DNA of 64,000 nucleotides. Origin: Brevibacterium sp. XM4083. GTDB lineage: Bacteria; Actinomycetota; Actinomycetes; Actinomycetales; Brevibacteriaceae. Positions 17,132 to 24,961 of the stretch are shown in pieces. The DNA lies in assembly GCF_006489205.2 (NCBI RefSeq), contig NZ_VFYR02000003.1:117462-181461 (forward strand), read 5' to 3'. The position numbers and the translations under genes were made by a program. Numbering within the stretch: position 1 is the stretch's first letter; the number at the start of each line of letters is the position of its first letter. The notes below the pieces were generated by a model. That model saw only the letters and a list, made by a program, of their open reading frames with translations, was not told where the DNA came from and did no database searches.

Positions 17132-18591
17132 GTCCCGCTCTCACGGCAGACATCGCCGTCATCGGAGCCGGGCCGGCCGGCCTCGCGGCAGCGAATGCCG
17201 CTGCCGCCGGCGGAGCGTCGACCATCCTCGTCGTCGATTCGGCCATCCAACCGGGAGGTCAGTTCTGGCGGCACCGCACCGAAGCCTCGGCGGGCGATGA
17301 CGGGCACCTCCACCACGGGTGGGACGACTACCTCGCTCTGCGGGCGGCCTTCGATGCGAGCATCGCCACCGGCGTCATCGACTTCCGGCCCTCAACCTCG
17401 GTGTGGGCGGTGGCAGCGGGCGAGGACGGCTTCATCCTGCGGCTCGCCCCGAGCCACGGCCCCGGACAGTCTCCCGACCCGGTCGTCCGGGCGTCGCGCC
17501 TCATCATCGCCACCGGCGGTTACGACCGGCAGATCCCCATCCCCGGCTGGGACCTGCCCGGGGTCATGGCCGCCGGCGGCATCCAGGGGTTCGCGAAGCA
17601 GAACGACCTGCTGCCGGGCAGGCGCTTCGTCATCGCCGGCACCGGCCCGTTCCTCCTCCCCGTCGCCGACACCGTCGTCCGGCTCGGCGGCGAGGTCGCC
17701 GCCGTCCTCGAATCCTCCCGCCTCACCGGGTGGCTGCCGCACATGAGGTCGGCCGCAAGGGTGCCGGAGAAGGCGCTCGAAGGTGCCGGCTACGCGTGGA
17801 CGTTCCTCCGCGAGCGCATCCCCTATCGGACCCAGACCGTGATCACGGAGATCCTCGGCGACGATCGGGTCGAGGCCGTGCGCACGGCACGGATCGACTG
17901 CCTCGGCGAGGTGGTTGCCGGCACTGAACGGATCCTCGACGACATCGACGCGGTCGGTCTGGGGTGGGGGTTCACCCCGCAGCTCGAGCTGCCGGTCGCC
18001 CTCGGGGCGGACACACGGGTCGATGTCGACGGGTCGCTCGTCGCCGTCGTCGACGAGGGTCAGCGGTCCTCGGAGCCCGGGCTCCTCCTCGCAGGCGAGG
18101 TCACCGGGGTCGGCGGTGCTGCCCTCGCGGTGGCCGAGGGTCGTGTGGCCGGAGCCGTCGCCGCCGCTGAGGTCACCGGGCGGACGGCGCCGGGGCTGCG
18201 CGCCGAGCGGGCGACGATCGCTCGCCACCGGGCGTTCGCCGCATCGATGCACCGGGCTCATCCGGTGCCTGCGGGGTGGGAGGGCCGCCTCGGCGAGGAC
18301 ACAATCGTCTGCCGGTGCGAGGAGGTGCCGGCGGGTGCGATCGTCCGTGCTCGCGACGGGCTGGCCGCCACCGATGCCCGGTCGCAGAAGAACATGACGC
18401 GTGCCGGCATGGGCTGGTGCCAGGGCCGCGAGTGCGGGTTCGCCGTGACGTGCCTGTCGGGTCGCGGCGGCGAGGCTGCACCCGGTGCCGGCCATCCGGC
18501 GCACGCCGAGGATGCAGCTGCGTCACTCGCGCAGACGATGAAGCGACCGGTCGCGCAACCGGTGCCGCTGTCGACGTTCTTCGACCTGTGA
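17128..18591 (+). CDS. D-hydroxyproline dehydrogenase, NAD/FAD-type large subunit with BFD-like [2Fe-2S] site
   Basis: 487 residues. The N-terminal GAGPAGLAAANAAAAGG binds a dinucleotide. A second Rossmann motif is seen around FVIAGTGPFLLPVA. The C-terminal domain has CRCEEVPAGAI (about residue 394) and WCQGRECG (about 431), the four-cysteine arrangement of BFD-like [2Fe-2S] domains found in HcnB/SoxA-like alpha subunits. It would accept electrons from the catalytic subunit via the small iron-sulfur protein and pass them to the respiratory chain or NAD. It is the last gene of the tightly coupled trio, and the 58-bp palindrome follows its stop. Confidence 0.85.
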   Translation: MSPALTADIAVIGAGPAGLAAANAAAAGGASTILVVDSAIQPGGQFWRHRTEASAGDDGHLHHGWDDYLALRAAFDASIATGVIDFRPSTSVWAVAAGEDGFILRLAPSHGPGQSPDPVVRASRLIIATGGYDRQIPIPGWDLPGVMAAGGIQGFAKQNDLLPGRRFVIAGTGPFLLPVADTVVRLGGEVAAVLESSRLTGWLPHMRSAARVPEKALEGAGYAWTFLRERIPYRTQTVITEILGDDRVEAVRTARIDCLGEVVAGTERILDDIDAVGLGWGFTPQLELPVALGADTRVDVDGSLVAVVDEGQRSSEPGLLLAGEVTGVGGAALAVAEGRVAGAVAAAEVTGRTAPGLRAERATIARHRAFAASMHRAHPVPAGWEGRLGEDTIVCRCEEVPAGAIVRARDGLAATDARSQKNMTRAGMGWCQGRECGFAVTCLSGRGGEAAPGAGHPAHAEDAAASLAQTMKRPVAQPVPLSTFFDL

Positions 18592-18610
18592 CGCCGAAGA
18601 CCGTTGTCGG

Positions 18611-18668
18611 TCAAGCCGGAGCGCACATATCGAAGCGAGGAACCGTCGAAAAGTGCGCTCCGGCTTGA
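18611..18668. repeat. 58-bp palindromic element, copy B (right of hydroxyproline unit)
   Basis: It has the same architecture as 10871-10928: 22-bp arms starting TCAAGCCGGAGCGCAC and ending GCTTGA, with a 14-bp spacer. The spacer (AAGCGAGGAACCGT) resembles the reverse complement of copy A's spacer, so the copies are inverted. It lies between convergent genes and can act as a bidirectional terminator. Confidence 0.85.
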
Positions 18669-18681
18669 CCGAGGACCTGGC

Positions 18682-19461
18682 TCAGAGCTCCGTCGTCTGG
18701 CTTCCGCCTTCGGGACGCTGGCCGGTGACCTTGGCCTTGATCATCTGCGCAAGGCCCGCGACCTTCCCGCCCTTGAGCCCCCAGTGCTGGGCGGAGTCGG
18801 TGACGACGTGGAGGAGGCCGAGGTTCGGGTCCTCCTTGCCGCCCTCGAACCATGTGGCCGCATCGTCGTTCCAGAGGTAGTCGATCTTCGCCTGGCTGTC
18901 GACGAATTCGACCATGCCGGCTACCGAAAGCCAGTTCCCGGCCTCGGAGACGGCGATGTTGACGTGCGGGTTCTGCCGCAGGGCCCCGGCCTGATCACCG
19001 TCGAGGCCGATGAAGAACCAGACGTCGGCATCGTCGGTGACCTGTTGCGGCGCCATCGGGTGGGCGAGGAGCTTGCCGTCGGCGAGCGCTGTCGTGAGCA
19101 TGACGTACTTGGCGTCGCGGAGGATGCGCACGACGTCGCGCTGGTCGAGGCCGTCGGTTGCGGACTCCTCCCGTCGGTGGCGGCGGTCGGTGGCGTCGCG
19201 CTGCGGGCCGGTCGCGGCGTAGCCGACGGTCGCGGACTCGTCGATCGCGGTGTGCGAGCCGTCCGGGTTGCGGTAGAGAGTGAAGCCCTCGGCGGTCGCG
19301 GTCTCCTGAGCGCGAGCTTCGACGTTCTCCTCGGTGTAGCCGACCTTCGCGCCCTGTTCGATGTCAGCGGTGCCGCCGATCTTCTCGGTCGCGTGGTCGA
19401 GGCCGGCAGCGGCGTCGCGTGCCGTCTCTTCTCCGTTGGACTCATTCCTGTTGCGGCTCAT
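18682..19461 (-). CDS. Pyridoxamine 5'-phosphate oxidase-like (general stress protein 26-type) protein
   Basis: 259 residues. The C-terminal 150 residues form a split-barrel flavin-binding domain of the PNPOx superfamily (YVMLTTALADGKLLAHPMAP, VWFFIGLDGDQAGALRQNPH, LGLLHVVTDSAQHWGLKGGK), as in general stress FMN/FAD-binding proteins. The N-terminal 100 residues are polar and probably unstructured (many Glu, Ala, Thr). The start at 19461 was chosen for AGGGGAG five bases upstream; a longer frame to 19572 has no ribosome site. It probably binds FMN or F420 and has a stress or redox role. Substrate unknown. Single-gene unit. Confidence 0.75.
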   Translation of the reverse strand: MSRNRNESNGEETARDAAAGLDHATEKIGGTADIEQGAKVGYTEENVEARAQETATAEGFTLYRNPDGSHTAIDESATVGYAATGPQRDATDRRHRREESATDGLDQRDVVRILRDAKYVMLTTALADGKLLAHPMAPQQVTDDADVWFFIGLDGDQAGALRQNPHVNIAVSEAGNWLSVAGMVEFVDSQAKIDYLWNDDAATWFEGGKEDPNLGLLHVVTDSAQHWGLKGGKVAGLAQMIKAKVTGQRPEGGSQTTEL

Positions 19462-19759
19462 GATGCTCCCCTTCGCAGACGGATTCCGTCCCCGAGCGCC
19501 TGCACGCGAGCGGTTGCCCGGCAGGCCACGGACGGTCATGCCGTCATTCTCACACGAGCGCGCCGAAAACAACAGTGGCCTTGTCTCAACTGGCGGTTCT
19601 CAACCGGCGCCGGGCGCACCGCACTCGCCTGCGCGCGTTCGGCCACCTCGGCGAAACGCTGCGACTGCGGAACCGCAGAGCCACCGGGGACGGTCCGACC
19701 GCCTCGGCGAGGGGATGGGGCTGATGCGGCCGCCTGGGCACGGTCCTACACTGGGAGGC

Positions 19760-20086
19760 ATGAGCGAACCATCTGTCACCGTGACCGAGATCCCCGACGG
19801 CGCCGCGATCATCGACGTGCGCGAGGACGACGAGTGGGAAGCCGGACACATCGAGGGCGCGATCCACGTTCCCCTCGGCGAACTGCCCGAACGCCTCGAC
19901 GATCTGCCGCTCGACGACGACATGTACATCATCTGCCGCACCGGCGGACGGTCGCTGCGGGCGACGGCGTGGCTCAACCTCAACGGCTTCGACGCCTACA
20001 ACGTCGAAGGCGGCATGGGTTCGTGGAACATCGACAACGGCAAGCCCATCGTCTCGGAGACCGGCCAGGAACCCTGGGTGAAGTGA
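19760..20086 (+). CDS. Rhodanese-like sulfurtransferase domain protein
   Basis: A 108-residue single-domain rhodanese. IIDVREDDEWEAGHIEGAIH is the family's first signature, and the active-site Cys59 lies in YIICRTGGRS. It moves sulfur via a Cys persulfide or serves in sulfur/cyanide handling; the acceptor is unknown. The ATG follows GGGAGG. The 300 bp upstream contain two copies of the CCTCGGCG motif (near 19648 and 19701) and no other gene. Confidence 0.85.
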   Translation: MSEPSVTVTEIPDGAAIIDVREDDEWEAGHIEGAIHVPLGELPERLDDLPLDDDMYIICRTGGRSLRATAWLNLNGFDAYNVEGGMGSWNIDNGKPIVSETGQEPWVK

Positions 20087-20231
20087 AGCGGTCGCGGCAC
20101 GACGCCGCGACCCTGGACGTGGGCTGACTACCGCCTGTGACCTGCCCTCATGCATGGGCGTCTGCGTCCACGATGCAAGAACTCGGGGGCCCTGACTGTG
20201 TCGAGGCGAACGTGTTTGGCAAGGTAGGCAT

Positions 20232-21887
20232 ATGACTACTCGTGCCGGCCAACTCGCCCAGGACAGGGACCTCATCGACGTCCCCGCACTCCTCGACTCC
20301 TATTACGACCTCGTCCCCGATCCGTCGGTGCCGGGACAGGCCGTGAGCTTCGGGACCTCGGGGCACCGCGGCTCGAGCTTCAATCGGGCCTTCAACGAAG
20401 CCCACATCGCCGCGATCACCGCGGCCATCGTCGACTACCGCAAGGATCACGGTGTGCGCGGACCGATCTTCCTCGGCCGCGACACCCACGCGCTGAGCGA
20501 ACCCGCGTTCCTCACCGCCCTCGAGGTCCTCGCCGCCGCCGACGTCCCCGCCCTCATCGACGAACGCGACGGCTACACGCCGACCCCTGCGCTCTCCCAT
20601 GCGATCCTCGGCTTCAACGCGGGCAAGTCGATCGGCGACGCCCAGGCCGACGGCATCATCATCACCCCCAGCCACAATCCCCCGGCCGACGGCGGCATCA
20701 AGTACAACCCGCCCCACGGTGGACCCGCCGGCACCGAGGCGACGAAGTGGATCGCCGACCGCGCCAACGCCTACCTCGAAGCCGGGTGGGAGAAGATCCC
20801 GCGCACGAGCTTCCAGCGCGCCTTCCATCTCGAGAACACCGAGAACTTCGACTTCATCTCCAACTACGTCGGCGACCTCTCCTCGGTCATCGACATGGAC
20901 CTCATCCGCGACTCCGGGCTGAGGATCGGTGCGGACCCGCTCGGCGGGGCGAGCGTCGACTACTGGGCAGCCATCGCCGAGGACTTCGACCTCAACCTCA
21001 CCGTCGTCCACCCCGAACTCGACCCCACCTGGTCGTTCATGACGCTGGACTGGGACGAGAACATCCGCATGGACTGCTCGTCGCCGTTCGCGATGGCCGG
21101 CCTCATCGCCTCCCGGAACGACTACGACATCGCCACCGGCAACGACGCCGACGCCGATCGCCACGGCATCGTCACCCCCGACGCCGGTCTGATGAATCCC
21201 AACCACTACCTCGCGGCCGCGATCGACTACCTCCTGGAGAACCGTCCCGACTGGCCCGCCGAGGCGGCAATCGGCAAGACGCTCGTGACCTCCTCGATCG
21301 TCGACCGGGTCGTCGCCGCCCACGGGCGCCGCCTCTTCGAGGTCCCCGTCGGCTTCAAGTGGTTCGTCCCCGGCCTCCTCGACTCGACCCTCGCGTTCGG
21401 AGGTGAGGAGTCCGCCGGTGCGTCCTTCCTTCGCCGAGGTGGCAAGGTGTGGTCGACGGACAAGGACGGCATCATCCTCGCCCTGCTCGCCTCGGAGATG
21501 ACGGCGAAGACCGGGCAGACACCGTCACAGCGCTATGCGGGGCTCGCCGAGAAGTTCGGCACGAGCGCCTACGCCCGCCAGGACGCGCCGGCCAACCGCG
21601 AGCAGAAGGCCCGCCTCGGCGCCCTCGAACCCTCGCAGGTCACCGCATCGACGATCGGCGGGGAGGACGTCACCTCGGTGCTCACCTCGGCACCCGGCAA
21701 CGACGCGCCGATCGGCGGACTCAAGGTGACGACCGACAACGCTTGGTTCGCCGTGCGACCGTCGGGCACCGAGGACGTCTACAAGATCTATGCCGAGTCC
21801 CTGCGCGACGAGGACCACCTGCGCGCCGTCCAGCACGATGCACGCACCCTCGTCGACGGGGTGCTCGGCAAGCAGCCGCAGGGGTGA
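20232..21887 (+). CDS. pgm: Phosphoglucomutase (alpha-D-glucose phosphate-specific)
   Basis: 551 residues, the usual length for the bacterial Pgm that interconverts glucose-1- and glucose-6-phosphate. The phosphoserine loop is TPSHNPPADGGIKYN (Ser about 147). The metal-binding loop is GNDADADRHG, the sugar-binding loop is GGEESAGASF, and the C-terminal phosphate-binding loop is RPSGTEDVYKIY. It supplies glucose-1-phosphate for glycogen, trehalose and UDP-glucose, and so for the surface glycans suggested elsewhere in the window. It is a single gene, and no strong hairpin follows before rpmJ. Confidence 0.93.
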   Translation: MTTRAGQLAQDRDLIDVPALLDSYYDLVPDPSVPGQAVSFGTSGHRGSSFNRAFNEAHIAAITAAIVDYRKDHGVRGPIFLGRDTHALSEPAFLTALEVLAAADVPALIDERDGYTPTPALSHAILGFNAGKSIGDAQADGIIITPSHNPPADGGIKYNPPHGGPAGTEATKWIADRANAYLEAGWEKIPRTSFQRAFHLENTENFDFISNYVGDLSSVIDMDLIRDSGLRIGADPLGGASVDYWAAIAEDFDLNLTVVHPELDPTWSFMTLDWDENIRMDCSSPFAMAGLIASRNDYDIATGNDADADRHGIVTPDAGLMNPNHYLAAAIDYLLENRPDWPAEAAIGKTLVTSSIVDRVVAAHGRRLFEVPVGFKWFVPGLLDSTLAFGGEESAGASFLRRGGKVWSTDKDGIILALLASEMTAKTGQTPSQRYAGLAEKFGTSAYARQDAPANREQKARLGALEPSQVTASTIGGEDVTSVLTSAPGNDAPIGGLKVTTDNAWFAVRPSGTEDVYKIYAESLRDEDHLRAVQHDARTLVDGVLGKQPQG

Positions 21888-21965
21888 GGCTCGGACGCTA
21901 GGGCCTGCGGAATACTCTCGCCTGGTTCTCCGTTGACTCATTCAATCGTCAACTAGGAGGCAGTC

Positions 21966-22088
21966 ATGCAGGCCAGGAATTCCCTTCGCTCGATCAAGAA
22001 GCAGCCGGGTTCGCAGGTCGTCCGTCGTCGCGGACGCACCTACGTCATCAACAAGCTCAACCCGCGCTTCAAGTCGCGCCAGGGCTGA
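21966..22088 (+). CDS. rpmJ: Ribosomal protein bL36, cysteine-free (zinc-independent) type
   Basis: A 40-residue basic protein ([20 protein letters not shown] and so on) after AGGAGG. It matches the alternative L36 (YkgO-like) type, with [14 protein letters not shown] and no cysteines, so it does not bind zinc. In actinobacteria such C-minus paralogues are often repressed by Zur and used when zinc is scarce. Immediately upstream, GTTGAC-N10-GTCAAC (about 21932-21953) is an inverted repeat that could be an operator, though it does not clearly match a Zur box. A strong terminator follows. Confidence 0.9.
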   Translation: MQARNSLRSIKKQPGSQVVRRRGRTYVINKLNPRFKSRQG

Positions 22089-22103
22089 TCAGCTGAGACA
22101 TGC

Positions 22104-22144
22104 AGAAGGGCGCCGGTTCCCATCTCGGGAACCGGCGCCCTTCT
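22104..22144. terminator. Bidirectional terminator between rpmJ and hxlR-type gene
   Basis: Perfect 18-bp arms (AGAAGGGCGCCGGTTCCC and its complement) with a 5-base loop, between convergent genes. The TTCT end gives a short pyrimidine tail on the forward strand. Confidence 0.9.
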
Positions 22145-22195
22145 CGTGTGCGGTCGTCGGCGAGACGGCCCAGGACGTCCCCGCGGGGACGTCTC

Positions 22196-22618
22196 TCACT
22201 CTGCTGCCGCGTCGTAGGCGTCGCGGTTGGCAGCGATCTCGGCCGTGTGGGTGGCCGCCCATTCGGCAAGTGCGAGGACGGCGGGCACGAGGGACAGGCC
22301 CAACGGCGTCACCTGGTACTCGACGCGGGGAGGGATCTCCGCGAACATCTCCCGCTCGACGAGACCGTCGCGCTCGAGCTGACGCAGCGTCTGCGTGAGC
22401 ATGCGCGACGAGATCCCCGGAGTCATCGACTTGAGCTCGGAGAACCTCCGCGGACCCTCCTGCAGCATGCCGATGAGCATCATCGACCACTTGTCGCCGA
22501 CGCGGGCGAGGATCGATCGGAACACCTCCGGGTCGACGTTCGGACCCTCACAGATCGCCTCCATGCGCGGTTCGTCGACGCCTCCACGGGCATCGTTCCT
22601 CACTGATGGGTCAGTCAT
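22196..22618 (-). CDS. HxlR-family transcriptional regulator
   Basis: A 140-residue winged-helix regulator. A conserved Cys lies near the N-terminus (EAICEGPN). The HxlR core follows: ILARVGDKWSMMLIGMLQEG, RRFSELKSMTPGISSRMLTQ, LRQLERDGLVEREMF and VEYQVTPLGLSL. Members often sense electrophiles, quinones or redox state through the N-terminal Cys and repress a divergent gene. The start at 22618 has AGGAG upstream. It is divergent from the DoxX and MFS genes, with a palindromic site between them, so it probably controls both them and itself. Confidence 0.87.
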   Translation of the reverse strand: MTDPSVRNDARGGVDEPRMEAICEGPNVDPEVFRSILARVGDKWSMMLIGMLQEGPRRFSELKSMTPGISSRMLTQTLRQLERDGLVEREMFAEIPPRVEYQVTPLGLSLVPAVLALAEWAATHTAEIAANRDAYDAAAE

Positions 22619-22802
22619 CGCCTTACTCTCCTCCCCGCGCACTGCCGACTCGCCTCGGTGCGGCGGCCCTGTCGTGCCCCTCCTCACCGAGGCGACCCAC
22701 CCCAGAGATCGTCCCTGGCCAGGTCAAATGGTTACCTCCGTGTGACTCGGTGACGTTGCTGTGCGTGCCACACCCTGCGGAATAATTACCGACGGTATCT
22801 AG

Positions 22803-22817
22803 GTTACCACTGGTAAC
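22803..22817. promoter_or_regulatory. Candidate HxlR operator
   Basis: The inverted repeat GTTACC-ACT-GGTAAC lies in the 230-bp gap between the divergent HxlR and DoxX genes, with another GGTTACC half-site near 22730. TTGACA at 22820-22825 is adjacent. Position and symmetry suit a dimeric HxlR protein. Confidence 0.55.
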
Positions 22818-22850
22818 TATTGACAGTACGAACCGTCCGAAAGGGGCACA

Positions 22851-23216
22851 ATGCTCGTTCTCTCCATCATCACGTGGGCCCTCTCCGGCCTCCTCGCCGC
22901 ACTCTTCCTCATGGCCGGCCTCGCCAAGGTGCGCAGCCCGCACAATTCGACGAAGCCGATGCCCACCCTCCTCGACTACACACCCGGTCAGGTCCGGTGG
23001 ATCGGCATCGTCGAAGTCCTCGGGGCGATCGGCATCATCCTGCCCGCACTCCTCGGCATCCTCCCCTGGCTCACCGTCGTCTCCGCACTCGGGCTCGCCC
23101 TCATCCAGTTCCTCGCGATCTTCGCCCACAGGAAGCACAACGAGGCATTCACCATGAACATCATCGTTATGGTCGTCGCACTCGCTGTCGCTGTTCTGCG
23201 CATCGCAGGGGTCTGA
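22851..23216 (+). CDS. DoxX-like small membrane protein
   Basis: 121 residues with four predicted membrane helices (ITWALSGLLAALFLMAGLAK, then IGIVEVLGAIGIILPALLGI, then two more). This is the DoxX/DoxD-like family layout with the typical first-helix end AGLAKV and a polar link before helix 2. These proteins often accompany redox or quinone-stress regulators; their biochemical role is unsettled. Its stop overlaps the MFS start (TGATG), so the two are co-translated, probably under the divergent HxlR protein. Confidence 0.82.
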   Translation: MLVLSIITWALSGLLAALFLMAGLAKVRSPHNSTKPMPTLLDYTPGQVRWIGIVEVLGAIGIILPALLGILPWLTVVSALGLALIQFLAIFAHRKHNEAFTMNIIVMVVALAVAVLRIAGV

Positions 23217-24703
23217 TGACGATGAGGGAATCCACTGCAGTCGACCGGGCCGCGGCCGCTGACCCGACTCCCGAGTCAGCGACCCCGCGCAAAGGCACCG
23301 GGGTGATCTGGCTCCTCCTCGGCGCCGCCTTCGTCACCCTTTTCAACGAAACGGTCATGGGTGTCGCCATCCCGCACCTCGTCACCGACCTCGGCGTCAC
23401 GCTCACCCTCGCCCAATGGACGACCACGGCTTTCATGCTCACGATGGCCGTCGTCATCCCGACGACGGGCTACCTGCTCAAGCGCCTGAGCACGCGACAG
23501 GTGTTCCTCTTGGCGATGAGCCTCTTCACCGCCGGAACGCTGCTCGGCGCACTCGCACCGGAGTTCTCCGTCCTCCTCGTCGCTCGCGTCATCCAAGCCT
23601 CGGGCACGGCGATGATGATGCCGCTGCTCATGACGACGATCATGACCCTCGTTCCCGCGCACGAACGCGGTCGGTTCATGGGACGGATCACGATCGTCAT
23701 GGCCGTCGCCCCGGCCCTCGGACCGACGCTGTCCGGGTTCATCCTCAACGTGCTCAACTGGCACTTCCTGTTCTGGACGATCCTGCCCGTGGCGATCCTC
23801 ATGATGATCATCGGGGCGCTGCGTCTGCGCAACATCGGCGAACAGAGCCACTCACCGCTGGACTGGGTCTCCCTGCCGCTGTCCGCCTTCGGCTTCGGTG
23901 GACTCGTCTACGGGTTCAGCACCCTCGGCAGCGCCACGCCCGATTCCGCCCCTCAAGCGCTGACCGCCCTGGCCGTCGGTGTGCTCAGCCTGGGACTGTT
24001 CATCTGGCGGCAGATCGTCCTCCAGCGGGACGACCGGGCCCTGCTCGATCTGCGAGTGTTCCGGTCACGGACGTTCGCCCTGGCCATCGGCCTCGTCGTC
24101 GTGATGATGGCGGCGATGTTCGGTTCGATCATCCTCCTGCCGATCTACCTGCAGAACGTCCTCGCCCTCGATTCGGTGACGACCGGGATGCTCCTGCTCC
24201 CCGGTGGCCTCGTCATGGGCCTGGCCGCGCCGATCGTCGGTCGCCTCTTCGACCGCTTCGGTCCGCGACCGCTCGTCATCCCCGGGGCGCTCATGGCCAG
24301 TGCCGTGCTCTGGTCGCTCACCCAGCTGGACGAGAACTCACCGGCGTGGTTCGTCCTCCTCGGACACATGGGGCTCTCGATCGGCGTCGCCTTCATGATG
24401 ACGCCGCTGCTCACCTCGGCGCTCGGATCGCTCACCCCGCAGCTCTACTCGCACGGGTCGGCGACGGTCGGCGCGATCCAGCAGGTCGCCGGGGCGATCG
24501 GCACGGCACTGTTCATCACCGTGCTCAGCATCGGCACCGTCCAGGCCGCCGGTTCGGGCGCGGCCTCGGTCGCCGCGCAAGCCGACGGGGTCTCGGTGGC
24601 ATTCCTCGCCGGCGCGGTGCTCTCGCTCATCGCCGTGGTCGGCAGCTGGTTCGTCCGCAACCCGGCCCCGCTCGCCGCCCCAGCGTCGCCGGCCGCGAAA
24701 TGA
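23216..24703 (+). CDS. MFS multidrug exporter, DHA2 (EmrB/QacA) family
   Basis: 495 residues with 14 predicted membrane spans. The DHA2 hallmark in helix 1 is FVTLFNETVMGVAIPHLVTD, followed by LTLAQWTTTAFMLTMAVVIP and the loop LLKRLSTRQVFLLAM (motif A region). The antiporter motif C appears around GPTLSGFIL in helix 5. It should export drugs or toxic organic compounds by H+ antiport. The start ATG at 23216 overlaps the DoxX stop, and co-regulation by the HxlR protein is likely. A strong terminator follows. Confidence 0.88.
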   Translation: MTMRESTAVDRAAAADPTPESATPRKGTGVIWLLLGAAFVTLFNETVMGVAIPHLVTDLGVTLTLAQWTTTAFMLTMAVVIPTTGYLLKRLSTRQVFLLAMSLFTAGTLLGALAPEFSVLLVARVIQASGTAMMMPLLMTTIMTLVPAHERGRFMGRITIVMAVAPALGPTLSGFILNVLNWHFLFWTILPVAILMMIIGALRLRNIGEQSHSPLDWVSLPLSAFGFGGLVYGFSTLGSATPDSAPQALTALAVGVLSLGLFIWRQIVLQRDDRALLDLRVFRSRTFALAIGLVVVMMAAMFGSIILLPIYLQNVLALDSVTTGMLLLPGGLVMGLAAPIVGRLFDRFGPRPLVIPGALMASAVLWSLTQLDENSPAWFVLLGHMGLSIGVAFMMTPLLTSALGSLTPQLYSHGSATVGAIQQVAGAIGTALFITVLSIGTVQAAGSGAASVAAQADGVSVAFLAGAVLSLIAVVGSWFVRNPAPLAAPASPAAK

Positions 24704-24721
24704 ACCGGCCAGAGAGCTGAG

Positions 24722-24773
24722 CAGCGCAGAGCGCCCCGTCCCGGAGGAATCCGGGGCGGGGCGCTCTGCTGTG
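24722..24773 (+). terminator. Strong GC-rich terminator after the MFS gene
   Basis: AGCGCAGAGCGCCCCG pairs with CGGGGCGCTCTGCT, with an inner stem around AGGAAT. It starts about 20 bases after the MFS stop. Confidence 0.85.
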
Positions 24774-24825
24774 ATCACCCGCCTCGGCGGGGTTCGCACG
24801 GTTCCGGACGACCGCCTCGGTGAGA

Positions 24826-24893
24826 CTGAGCGGATGCCGCGGTACACAGCAAAAACCCGCCCCAGAATCACCTGGGACGGGGTTCGCTGTGTC
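24826..24893. repeat. 68-bp hairpin repeat, left copy (before RelA/SpoT cassette)
   Basis: It begins CTGAGCGGATGCCG, followed by ACACAGCAAAAACCC and ending ACGGGGTTCGCTGTGT, and folds into a hairpin. It aligns over its full length (about 80 per cent by eye) with 26463-26530. The two copies are direct and enclose a 1.57-kb lower-GC segment. Confidence 0.8.
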
Positions 24894-24961
24894 TGGGAGG
24901 AATTTCGATTGCGGCCACGCGAAGACCCTAGGCCAGATGATCATCCGGTTATAGTTGCGAA

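Noticed and set aside
22089..22195. Small RNA gene after rpmJ
   Set aside because: The only structure is a terminator hairpin between convergent genes.
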